From Lonicera japonica (lineage: Eukaryota; Streptophyta; Magnoliopsida; Dipsacales; Caprifoliaceae), in NCBI GenBank assembly GCA_021464415.1, contig CM038467.1:31737248-31801247 (forward strand): 64,000 nt of DNA, written 5' to 3'. The notes under the pieces are model-generated. The model was not told where the DNA came from. It searched no databases and saw nothing but the letters and a program-made list of their open reading frames with translations. Both the position numbers and the translations under genes were made by a program. Below, piece after piece: positions 1-11,118 of the stretch. Each line of letters starts with the position of its first letter. The first letter of the stretch is position 1.

Positions 1-481
1 TTCTGCCCAGTTTATTGTTTAATTTTTTTTCAATATTTTCTAGATTATTAATTATAATATGACAACATTGCCCTTATTATTTAACTTCTTGCAATAGCCA
101 TGAAATTATGCTAAATACTAATTTTCTAAATATAAAATAGTTTTTATCCTAAAGATAAGTAGTAGTATCTCTATCACATACAAAGTGGTTCAAATGATGC
201 TTCTCTCTAATACTTCTCAATGCAAAAGAAATTATTTTCCCATTGACATACATTCACCATGAGGATACGAGGTATAATGCATAAAGAGATTAGCATGTAG
301 AAGTCCTTCCCTTATTCATACATTTTCCCCTTGTGTGAAATTAATTGCAACCTTGTTCTTTCTTGATGCTCCGTCTTCAACTCCTCCATGGTGAACAATC
401 CAACCTAAATTCCCCCATCTGTATATGTATATATATTTATACATATATATATACATGTTTATACATAGTGATAATGATAAA

Positions 482-512
<31 letters not shown>

Positions 513-2690
513 TTTTTTTAGAGTTTTATCATAATCATAATGAGTGGAGATACACTTGTATTGTTGTTGGCATTATTGGTATGCCACTAAAACTTTTTTT
601 CTGAGAATTTTATTTTGTTTATATATATTGGAGTATTTTATTTTATTTTATTTATATATATATACATACATCATGGAAAGACATATTAGGATTGTTAGTA
701 GCATGTCTTTTTAACATGTGCACATTCTAATATGTCTTTAATTTTACGCAATTTTTTATTTTTAGTTGTTAGTACGTGTTTGTTAGGAGCACAAAAAAAA
801 ATAGGATTTCTAGTAGTTTTTTAATTAAATTTAAGTTCTAATATGTCTTTGAACATGTTTGAGTCGTTCATATATCATAGAAAGACATATTAGGGATGCT
901 AGTAATATATTTTTTTAACATGTGTGCATTCTAGTATGTCTATGATTCTCCCTTTTTTTTTATTTTTAATTGTTAATAGTATGTATGCAGCATTATGATT
1001 TAGGATTTCTAGTATTTTGGAAATTTGAAATTAATTTCAAGTTTCCTAATTAAATGGATGTTTCTTTTGATGCTTAGGATATTTATAGATTTCAAAATTC
1101 AAAAGTTTGCTAGATTTTTTTGAAAAAGAAATTAAATCTTAGGGATAATTAATTTGTTTCTTTGAAAAGTCAATTAAGGGTATTTTAGGGAAAACAACAC
1201 AAATATTTATATTGGAAAAAACAAAGCAAAAACAATAAATTAATGATTATCCATTCTTTTGGGTCATTTCCTAATTTCCCTAAACAGATGGGTTAAATGT
1301 AAAACTATTTGAAAAAAATATGCCAAAAACAAAAAGCCCCTTTAATAAATACATTAAGATTATATTAACTAAACCAAATTAATACATCTACTTATTTAAT
1401 GTGTCCTTTCGCAAAAAGTCTATAACATAAATACAAATTATTTTGATGTTTATGCACGCGCAATGCGTTTGTACTAGATTAGAATTGAAAAGACAAGCAA
1501 AATGCAATTGAAACCGTATGTACGTTCTTGAAGTTTTATTAACATCAAATAGAATGATTCTAATTCAAGGGTGGGGGTGGGGGCTGAATTATAAGAATGT
1601 AGCTGTTTTAATCGATAACAAACTTGGATTTCTTCCATTTGCGTAACTTAATTCTTTCTCTTCACGCAATCGAAGACATATAGGAACATCATTTATATTA
1701 AGAAACATCAATGTCTCAACTTTATTGAAAGGTCATTGCATGTTCTTTGGTTCTGAATGAGGTCAAATTGTTCAAAAATAAATATAAAAAACTTTTAGGG
1801 CAACCACGAGAAAAAAAAAAATTATATCTATATATGTGTGTGTGTGTGTGTTTTCCGCATCTAGCTTATATTTATTTAGTCATTTTCAAGTAGGCCTCTT
1901 CAAACCCTATCAATAAATTTGCAACTTGGCTTTGTTCTTTCCTTATCTACTCAACCCTTAAAATGCTCAAGAATTTATCTCAAATCCCATCATTAAGTGG
2001 GGGTCTCTAGTCATGTAGTGTATTTTAGCATTATTTTTTAAAAAAGAAGACACTTGAAATTATAATTACTTTTATTCTCATTCTGGAAATGTCACCATAA
2101 GGCATATGGTGATTGTAATGAGGGTAGAATTTACCGAGTCTCTTAGTTTAGTGATATAAAATTATTACTGAAACAATCTTAAAGTCGACTTTATACTTTT
2201 AAGATCGATTTTTAACGTTATCAAAAAAATGTTTAATTAACGATAGTCACACACCACGGACCAAAATTAGTGGAAATGCGCGAAATTTAATTTGAACACC
2301 CCTTGAAGTAATTTGAAATGAAAAAAGGGTAGAATTCAAAAAACAACAAATATCTCTCCAGTTGTCTAATCAAAATTATGTAAATACAAGTTGTCGCATC
2401 AATTTTGAATTATTGGTTATTGAGTTAAAAGTGACAATGATATGTTTCAAATGGTCATTCAATGTCAAGAATCAAGACCGTTGGCTCACTATTTTAAATG
2501 GAGAAGAAAACTTTCATAACTAAAATTTTCGGAGAGAAAACAATATATCTAAATGATGAAAGGTAATGATTTTTTAATTTTAAAAGTAATAAATAAAAAA
2601 TTGTGTGATTAAAATTTTAAATATTTTTTAAATAATTAATAGTATATTTAATACGAATTACGACTTAATATATATAAATACATCGATAGA
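1..2690. other. AT-rich intergenic region
   Basis: I see no convincing coding region. It holds a GAT trinucleotide run (about 481-509), TA-rich microsatellites near 420-450 and 650-663, a roughly 200-bp tandem duplication (listed separately) and a GT run near 1837-1850. A possible Helitron-type end (CTAG at 1474-1477 after a 4-bp-stem hairpin) was judged too weak to annotate. Confidence 0.6.
671..1040. repeat. Diverged tandem duplication, period about 204 bp
   Basis: The block starting TCATGGAAAGACATATTAG at 671 recurs at 875 as TCATAGAAAGACATATTAG. Both are followed by similar text (AACATGTG, ATTCTAATATGTCT or ATTCTAGTATGTCT, then AGGATTTCTAGTA). No coding capacity is seen. Confidence 0.6.
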
Positions 2691-2699
2691 TATTTAAAA

Positions 2700-3394
2700 G
2701 GGGCAATTAAAAAAAAGGGCTTATTAGAGAAAAATTTTTACACTAAGGCCAAGGAATAATTTTTTTTTAAATAAAGGGCCTATTTTTTATTTTATTGATA
2801 ATATGACATGTGTCTTTTTTTTTCATTATAAAATGACATCCCAACCCTTAAAATAAACTAAAAAAATATCAATATGCATTAAAATATGGACTGCAATATG
2901 AACTTTGCAGTCTATATTTCACTGCAATATGAACTTTGCAGTCCATATTTCACTGCAATGTGAACTTTGCAGTCCATATTTTTAGTGCAAAGTTCATATT
3001 GCAGTCCATATTTTACTGCAATGTGAACTTTGCAGTCCATATTTTTAGTGCAAAGTTCATATTGCAGTACATATTTCACTGCAATATGAACTTTGCAGTT
3101 CATATTTTATTGCAATATGAACTTTGCAGTCCATATTTTTTGTGAAAATTTTATAAAAAGGGGTAATTTAGGTAATACATAACATGTTTTTATTAATTAA
3201 ATGATATTTAAATTTATTCAAATACATTCATTTAAAATATAAAACAAAATAGGCCTCTTACACTAATTACCAATTAAAAATAGGCCCTTCATTCAAATTA
3301 CCAATTAAAAATAGGCCCTTCATTCAAAAAAATATTATTCATTAGATTTTTGGTAAAAATCAATGTATAATAAGCCCTTCTACCTAATTTCTAG
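2700..3394. mobile_element. Mutator-like MITE, copy A, with internal palindromic array
   Basis: A 695-bp non-autonomous element flanked by a perfect 9-bp target duplication TATTTAAAA (2691-2699 and 3395-3403). The ends form a long imperfect inverted repeat of about 85 bp, sharing AGGGCTTATTA and AGGGCCTATTTTT blocks. The middle (about 2886-3141) is an array of roughly 33-bp units built on CTGCAATATGAACTTTGCAG, itself nearly palindromic and present in both orientations. A 9-bp TSD and long TIRs are typical of Mutator-like elements; no transposase is present. The same element occurs at 14212-14800. Confidence 0.85.
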
Positions 3395-4068
3395 TATTTA
3401 AAATAACGTTTTTCTACATAAAAGTAAAGTATTTGTCCTCCTTATCCTTCTTATTATCAAAAAAGATGGTTAGTTAGTTTTGATTATTAAAAAATGTCTA
3501 AATTTAGTCAATTGACTAAAAGACCATTAATCTTTGATTTTATCAATGGGATGGCGAGGTGCTCATTTTTGGGTTAGCACTTGGAATCAATTAAAGTCAA
3601 ATCTATTTAAAAGCAATCTTTACTAATGTTGCTTCATGTGAAACTATCATGTTACTCTCCCAATAGTGACAAGTGAAGTAAGTAGCTTAAAAATAAAGTC
3701 CAAAGCACCTTTCTATTGAATGGAACTCCACAATTGTTCTAGTATTAAAGAAAATATTTGGACAGTCATATTTTCACTTCATACACCACTTGAAATTTTT
3801 CATTTGATTTTTATAAATCGAGTAAGATATTTGTTCTTCAGTTTTTAAAGACCGAATATAAACTTGACAATGTTTTACTTAGCCCCTAAGTCCCGAGTAT
3901 ATATGCTTATACTCAGCCCTAAAGAACTGAATAACATGCACCTTATTCGGTTCTCAAAGATAAAATGAAAGTGTAAGTAAAACCAAGTATTTTGTGAGGT
4001 ACAAATATCACCCCCATTTTTTGGTCCATGAGCCTATATAGGGTGGTGTTAATCTTTTGTACAAGTAA

Positions 4069-4373
4069 ACTCCGTTTGATAACAATATGGCAAAGGAAAA
4101 TAAAAAGAGTTGATTTTTATAAAAAGTTGAAAAATAAGTTGAGGCATGTGATAAGATAATATCCATTTCATGCTCATTTTATGAATAATGTCTTTCATCC
4201 TTCATAATTTTTTGTTGATTTTTTTTATTTTTTATCGACTAAAGAAAAATTTTTCATGAAAAAAATCATAAAGTAAGAAGATACCTGATCACATGTCTTA
4301 ACTTATTTTCCAACTTCTAATAAAAATCAACTGTTTTTATTTTCTTTTTTCATATTATTATCAAACGGAACCG
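4069..4373. mobile_element. Tourist-like (PIF/Harbinger-type) MITE, TSD TAA
   Basis: About 305 bp with TIRs CTCCGTTTGATAA and TTATCAAACGGAACC, flanked by TAA at 4066-4068 and 4374-4376. The empty site is visible in copy B of the duplication, where ACAAGTAGTGTTTTAAAA runs straight through near 14055-14075. It belongs to a family with further copies at 27393, 29571, 34866 and 37586. Confidence 0.8.
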
Positions 4374-5531
4374 TAATGTTTTAAAAATTGCCACTTACTT
4401 TGATTGCCTGCATCGTACCGGTGAGATGACAAGTATGAAGGATCGATGAAGTTTTTCGCTCATTTTTGTGCTGAAAAAAAGTTTTCTCATGGTTGAATTG
4501 TGACAAATGTGCGATTAATTTTAAAAAAAAAATTATAGAAATAAAACTAGATATTTTGTAGTATTTATATTTAAAAAAATAAATGAGTAAATTATCGGTT
4601 GTCTAACTCTAGCCACTTAGTTTTTACTTAGGCACTCTAGGCACTAGCCCAGAATGTATAATTGGACACTTCGCTAGAGATTTTTGGATTTTAACTAACA
4701 ATTTTATACCTCCGTGTCTTTGATTCTTATTATAAACTACCCCCAAGTGTATAACACATTATTTTTTACCACGCCTACTTGTATCACAGGGGTACAAAGA
4801 GAAATGCGCCACAATTCCCACGATATTTTTCAGATATGATTTGAGATATTTTATTTATTTTAGTGATAAAAGAATTTGTACTAATTACTCTAAAATATAA
4901 AAGAATTTGTAACATGCAAGTTAACAAAATTAGTAATGTATAATGAGAGTAAACATTATAGAATATATGCATGAAATCAAATATAAAAAGCATGTGAGCT
5001 TTGAAAGGCGCGGAATTTATTATCCTAAAAGTGTTATTGCCTTCCCACATTAGTAATTAATAAATGCTTTAGGACTAGTTTGGTTCGAATTTTAAATTAT
5101 TTTTAAAATGCTATGTTCTATTTTAGAAAAATTCCGATATTTGGTTTGAATTGTGAGATAGGAATGCATAATTCCAGAAATTGAATATTCCATCAAAGTT
5201 CTCTCCCTTAAATGAATGGGAATTGATGACAAATATAGGTATTATTTTTGAGATTTTCTATTAAGATTTCTTCTTCAGACCAAAATATTATTTTACTTAC
5301 CGAGACAACTTTTTTTTTTCTCATTTATATTCCTTTTAAAAGAAAAAATATATTTTTTTATTTTTTTTTCTTTTCATTATTGAATATATGACGACTTTTC
5401 ATAGTTCTTAACAATAAAAGTTCAAATTTTATATTTGTCAAATTGTCAGGATTTGTCTTTTAATTTTATAAAATAAAATAAAGAATATTTTAGTAATTCA
5501 CGCGTATTTCATTCGAACACATTGGGCAATG

Positions 5532-7112
5532 TGTAGGTCGGAAAATACCCTAGAGGGGGGGTGAATAGGGATTTTAAAGCAAAATAGGATTTTTAAAATT
5601 AATTTAAAAATGTTGTGTCTATATTTATCAACAATCAAGTAAATACCAAACACAATAAATAATATCACAATATAATAGAGTAAGGGATAGAAAGATAGAA
5701 CCAATCAAAGTCGAAGATTTTTTGTCCACGCGGTTCGGCTTGTTCCCCCTACTCCGCGCTCGGTTAGTTCCCCGAGAATTTCCACTATAACCGATCTCCT
5801 TCCGGGTGAAGACCAAACCACTACAAGTGTATTTTTCTCACACACTCTTATAAGTATTGAAAACACCTTCAATACTTTCACAAGAAATCCCTCTTGCTAA
5901 TTCTATGAGATACACCTCTCACAAAAATGATTTGAACAAATTTTGGTGACTAACACCAATGTACAATATCTCTCTTGTGTATAACAAAATACAAATGAAG
6001 CTCACACTAAGAGATATCAAAATTGATCAAAATATATAGCTCAAAAATGAAGAATATGATCAATAATACTTGAATAACTTTGTATATATGTAAAATAAGT
6101 TTGTAGAATGATTCAAGTGTGTTAAAACATGTCTAAGACATCATATTTATAGCTTACAAAATCATATGGCCGTTGGGGATGATTAAGAGAGGTTTTGGCT
6201 CCAAGGTATACATTTTCAAACTTTCCAACAGCTAGTTTTGACAAAACAATTTAAAATTGTTTTGTTAATTTCTCTCGATTAGACCGTTGGATCATGCTCA
6301 AATTTTAGTCAAAATTGCCAGGAGATGTTGTCTAACTACTGTAAAAATTTCAAAATGATCTGAGTTCGGGAAGTCCTCCATTTCACCGTTAGATCAAAAC
6401 TGGGCAAAAATTGAGCGAATTTTATACGAAAAATAAAAATATTTTTGCAATTTAACAATTTAGTTCCAAATAAAATTCTAATGATTTATGAACCTCAAAT
6501 ATATGTTTCTAAGATACCCATTTTTATTATAGCTTAAAATATGATCATTTAAAATTAATATGAATTTATTTTGAAACTCGGTTTTTGTAAAATGATGTTT
6601 TTCAAATAAATTCAATTTCAAGCTAGTTTGAATCAATCTTTAAAAGATGTAAGAATATGTTTGAGCTATATAATCAATCAATTAAGAAACTTTACATTAA
6701 TCCTAAGCAAACACTCAATTACCGAATAGATGAGTTTTCGAATGCTTCGATTTGTTTCTTCAAATTGATTCTTCACTTGAAGCTTTTCTCTTGAAACTTT
6801 TGCATATGATTCTTGATCTTTGTGCTTCATGAATTTGCATTGCTAGCTTGTGGGTGATGGGATTGATCTTCTTGTCTTGTCCAACGCTTGTAGAAGAATG
6901 ATCTGAATTCGGGTAGATCAGTTTTAGTCGAATGCTTCGTTGACTTGATCGGATATTGATTGAATGATCCTTGTCAAACTTCCTTTGAGCAATCATGCTA
7001 TTCTTGATTTTCCAAATAAGAAATCTATAATCTTATATCAAGAACATGTTAAATTACACATGATTAATTTATTGTTATTATCAAAATAAGATTAAGACCT
7101 TCAAGGTCAACA
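5532..7112 (-). repeat. 3' LTR of the Sirevirus-like element
   Basis: 1581 bp, beginning TGTAGGTCGG and ending GGTCAACA in plus-strand reading. It matches 11119-12707 almost throughout and lacks the 8-bp segment GCAATCAA present in the other LTR. Confidence 0.95.
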
Positions 7113-7114
7113 AT

Positions 7115-7126
7115 CTCCCCCTTTTT
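7115..7126 (-). other. Polypurine tract (PPT), with two further PPT-like copies
   Basis: On the minus strand AAAAAGGGGGAG sits two bases from the 3' LTR, as expected for plus-strand priming. Similar tracts recur at about 7384-7394 and 7705-7715 (ATAGGGGGAGAAAA on the minus strand). Repeated PPT motifs upstream of the 3' LTR are a described Sirevirus trait. The 7127-7913 stretch around them is otherwise noncoding. Confidence 0.8.
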
Positions 7127-7913
7127 GATGATGACAATAAATTGATGTGTGTTTTCAATAACAAGCATAAATAGCATATGAATAATTGAAATATGATCCC
7201 CCTCAATTTATGCATAGATAAAATAAAAGATTATTAAAAGCATTACAAATATTTGAGATAGTTTTAAAAATTAATAAAAAAATTTTGATCTCAAATAAGG
7301 TTTTCAAAAGAAAATAATTGTCAATATTAAAGACATAAAACAATTAATGGTCTTACCAACATTAATTGTCACCAACACACATTTTCTCCCCCTATGGCAA
7401 CATCAAAAAGGGATCAAGGCCACGGAGAGAAAATGGTAACTCCAAGAGTGCTTCATCTATGAGGCCAAGGTGTGTATGCCTCTCCATCTTTTGCCATTTT
7501 TGTTTTTTTTAATGGCTCAATAAAATGTCAAAACACGAAATATAACATGCAAAATAAAACAAGTATGAATATTAAAGACATAAAGCATTTAAAAGTCTTA
7601 CCACAATATTTAAAGTCGGTATAAAAAATCTTACTACAGCAAAAAAATCTTACCGCAGCAAAAAAAAAATCTTACCTTTTACCGCAGCATTAACATTACG
7701 CACATTTTCTCCCCCTATGTCAACATTAAAGAGGGATCTAGACCCTGCTAGGGCGGTGGACTTTAGATGCACGCGGGCGGCGCTGTATTTTTGACCTTTT
7801 AGGATGACAATTTTTCATTTTCGGGATTCTTTTAATTGCTCTGCCTCTTCCCCTCTTTCTTTTTGTCTTCCTCGAGATCCATTTTCTTCTTATAACTTTT
7901 ATAATAGGTACCC

Positions 7914-8684
7914 ATGAGTAAGGGAAAGAAAATCAAAAGTATGCCGAATACCTTCCGGTGTACCGGTTCATCTTGTGCTGCTTGCACTTATAAACGCAAG
8001 AAATGTCAGCCATAGTGTGAATATGCACAAATTTTTATGGATGTGATTAGTCGTCAAGATTATCGTACAATCTTCACCGTTTTTGGGGTAAATAGTGTTG
8101 CAAATATTTTAAAAGAAATTTCTTAACATCAATATCTTGAGACTCTCTATTCATTTCTTTTTGAAGCTAAGGCGAGAGTCGAGAATCCTAGTAAAGGCTG
8201 TACTGCCCTCATTGTTTCTCTTGAACAAAAGGTACAAGAGTTACAATCACGAGTGACAGCGTTAGAGGCTTTGCAGTCACGAGTGACAACATTAGAGGCT
8301 CGATTAGGAGAGTCTTCTAGCGCTAACCAAAGCTTTTCTTTTGCTCCTCCTATAAGTTCTACAGGGCTCCTATCGTTAGCAGAAAATGTTGCACCTGAAA
8401 TTCTTCCGACTACCAAAAATATTTTAGACCATAGTGCTTTTCTAACTAATGTGGGTTTGCCGGTATATCCAACTATGTCAGATTACCAAGCTGCTTTGGA
8501 AGGCTATTCATCGCAATTTTCTCAAAGTGGTACTGTTGCGGAGGTTGTCGAGCCATCGAGTCCTGATTGGACAACTCTATTAGATATGGAGCATAATTTT
8601 GTTGATTATTCTTCTTCTAGTCTCGATGCTGTTTTGAATTTTGATTCTGATGATCTTCAGATTCTTTTCCCTTCTTTTCTTTGA
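7914..8684 (+). pseudogene. LOB-domain (LBD/AS2-like) transcription factor ORF captured in the retrotransposon
   Basis: One frame of 257 codons runs from ATG 7914 to TGA 8684, broken by two in-frame stops: TAG 8013-8015 (codon 34) and TAA 8124-8126 (codon 71). It shows the LOB-domain order. The zinc-binding C block C-x2-C-x6-C-x3-C is at codons 21-35 (CAAC, KRKKC, then C after the first stop). A GAS-type block with FTVFGVNSVANILKEI is at about 52-69. The family motif EAKARVENPSKGC (compare EANARVRDPVYGC) follows, then a leucine-rich coiled coil (about 101-125) with a duplicated LQSRVTxLEA unit. The C-terminal 130 residues are acidic and Ser-rich. LBD proteins are plant-specific DNA-binding regulators of organ development. 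No intron interrupts the frame. It lies antisense to gag-pol between the truncated pol and the 3' LTR. The 186 codons after the second stop are open. A truncated protein, an antisense RNA, or no product are all possible. Confidence 0.82.
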
Positions 8685-8725
8685 ATAATAGATAATGATT
8701 TTTAGACAGCAAAATTATTGTTAGT

Positions 8726-11062
8726 TTATAATAACATGCAAAATAAAGACTTGTGTTGTTTAGTAAGTTGACAAGTATCACAAATTCTATCTTTAGCAAA
8801 TTTAGTTTTAGGCAATTCTTTAACTAATTCCTTTTTAGATAATTTATTAATTAAATCCATATTAGCATGACCTAATCTTCTATGCCATAACCAAGAAGCA
8901 TCATTTAACACAGATAAACATTTAACATCTTGTTGAGATAAATCATCAAGTTCAAGAGTATATACGTTATTTGATATATAAGCAACAAACAAGATAGAAT
9001 TATCACTAATATTTTTAACAATGCAACATTCAGATTTAAAAATAACTTCATAACCTTTATCACACAATTGACTAATACTTAGCAAATTATGTTTTAAACC
9101 GTCAACAAGTAAAACATTATCAATATAAGAAAATTTATTACCAACCTTACCTATACCAATGATTTTGCCCTTGGCGTTGTCCCCGAAAGTCACATTTCCT
9201 CCTTTCTTGGGAATAAGACTTAAGAAGTTGTTCTTGTCTCCCGTCATGTGCTTTGAGCAACCACTATCCAAGAACCACTTGGTTTTGCTACCTTTGGCTT
9301 TCAAGCACACCTACACCATAACTTTAAGTAACTTCTCCTTTGGTACCCAAAATGTGTTGGGTGCCTTTGGGTTAGCAAACATAATGGTTCCTTTTGGAAC
9401 CCAAGCAAGCTTCCTTTTAGGAAAACTTTCATTTCGATAAAAACAATGATCCACATAATTAGTATTTCTTCCACAATATGAGCAAAGATGAGTGGAATCA
9501 TGAGGTGTGTATGTTTTAAAAAAGTTTTTGTAGTCCTTTTGGTTGTCAATTTGGTTATAGCCCAAATCGGCTTTATCGAAAACACACCTTTGCATTCCTA
9601 ATAATTTATCCAAGTTATCCTTTCCTTTGGTGAACTTGGCTAGACTATTAGTTAAGTCATCCACTTGATCTTTCAATTTGACATTTTCTAATACAAGTGT
9701 GTTTGGAGTTTCTTTCTCATTTCCTTTCTTCAAGGTTTTGTTTTCATTTTTCAACAATGCATTTTCTTTGTCAAAGTTTTCACACTTGCTAGAAATAATC
9801 AAATTTTCCTTTTTGAGGCTAGCATACATTTTAGACAAATTTTTAAACTTTTTATGCAATTCATCAAACATATCATATAATTCTTCATAGTCATTCTCAT
9901 CATGTATATCATTATTAATAGATGCATTATCATCACTAGATGAGTCATAAGAAGAGTGTACCTCATCGTCTCTTGCCATAAGGCAAAGATTTGCCGTTTC
10001 TTCGTCGCTAGAATCGCCATTGGATTCACCTTCTTCGGAATCACTCCAAGTGCCTTTAAGTGCATGTCTCACTTGTTTGAATGCTTTGTCTCTTTTATCT
10101 CTTCTTTCTTTCCTTCTAACTGGACAATTTGTTTTGAAATGTCCCGGTTCATAGCAATGGAAGCATTTCTTTTCTTCCTCATTTTTAACTCTTGGTTGAA
10201 TAGATCGATCATTGTTCATTCTTGATGAAGAATCAAAGTTATTTCCTTTTCCTTGAAACTTCTTCTTCTTAGTTAGAAATTTTATGAATTTTCTAGAAAG
10301 GAGAGCCATATCCTCATCTCCTACCATCAATTCCTCATCATCTTCTAGTTGAGTTGTTTTGAGAGCTAGTGACTTTTTGGCTTTTGAATCACTTTCTTCT
10401 TCTCTCGCCAATTCCTTCTCATGGGTTTTAAGTGAACCCAAAAGCTCGTCCATGCTAAGTGATTTGAGATTCTTTGCTTCTTGAATCGCCGTCACTTTCG
10501 GTCGTCATTTCTTTGGAAGAATCCTAAGAATTTTTCTTATTTTATCTTCATTAGAATAAGCCTTTCCAAGAAGATCTAAATCATTAGTAATAAAAGAAAA
10601 TCTACTATACATGGAAGCAAGAGATTCATTAGGCTCCATTTTAAATAATTCATAATCATGAACAAGCATATTTATGTTATCGTCTTTAACTTGAGTGGTT
10701 CCTTCGTAGGTAACCTCAAGTTTATCCCAAATTTCTTCAGCCGTTTTGCAACTAGAAATTTTGTTATATTCATCCATGCTTAATGCACAATTTAAAGCAT
10801 TTAAGGCTTTAGCATTATATTGAATTTTCTTAATATCATTTTCATCATACTCGGACATTTTCTTAGGAACAATTTTTCCACTATCATCCTTTTTGGTAAT
10901 TTCATAGGGTCCTTCAACTACAACTCTCCATTGTTCAAAATCACTAGATTGTAAAAATATACTCATTCTATTTTTCCAATAGCTATAATTTTTACCATCA
11001 AATAGAGGTGGTCTATGGGTGGAGAGACCTTCGGAAAGACCGGTTCCTTGATATATAGACAT
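8726..11062 (-). pseudogene. Gag-protease-partial integrase of the Sirevirus-like element, truncated
   Basis: A single frame starts at ATG 11062, just downstream of the PBS. It is interrupted by two single-codon stops, TGA 10505-10507 (where TGG is expected) and TAG 9311-9313. Order: retrotransposon gag (UBN2-like) with FDGKNYSYWKNRM; a CCHC zinc knuckle CFHCYEPGHFKTNC; a second Cys/His cluster near CSYCGRNTNYVDHC; a retropepsin-type active site WFLDSGCSKHMTG; then the GAG-pre-integrase/HHCC segment with WLWHRRLGHAN and CDTCQLTKQHKS. Homology stops at about 8741, directly after the HHCC finger, so integrase catalytic core, RT and RNase H are missing. Gag proteins build the particle and the protease matures it; this copy cannot supply the polymerase. 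Confidence 0.92.
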
Positions 11063-11105
11063 GATCGTAAACTTTAAGATTGTTAAATCAAAATAAGAGT
11101 ACAAC

Positions 11106-11116
11106 CTCTGATACCA
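11106..11116 (-). other. Primer binding site for initiator tRNA-Met
   Basis: The minus strand reads TGGTATCAGAG two bases inside the 5' LTR, the usual plant Copia PBS complementary to the 3' end of initiator tRNA-Met. It fixes the element orientation. Confidence 0.93.
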
Positions 11117-11118
11117 AT

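Noticed and set aside
1451..1478. Possible Helitron 3' end (ACGC-GCAAT-GCGT hairpin and CTAG)
   Set aside because: The stem is only 4 bp and no matching 5' TC end or helicase was found.
2886..3141. CRISPR-like spacing of repeats
   Set aside because: Units of about 33 bp lie in both orientations without unique spacers, inside a TIR-bounded element of a plant genome.
2912..3145. Open frames on both strands with repeated YELCTKNMDCKVHIAVKYG-type text
   Set aside because: They are translations of the palindromic array inside the Mutator-like MITE; frames appear on both strands and in copy B (14378-14608) for the same reason.
8147..8416. Minus-strand 89-codon frame
   Set aside because: Antisense to the LBD-like frame, no domain features.
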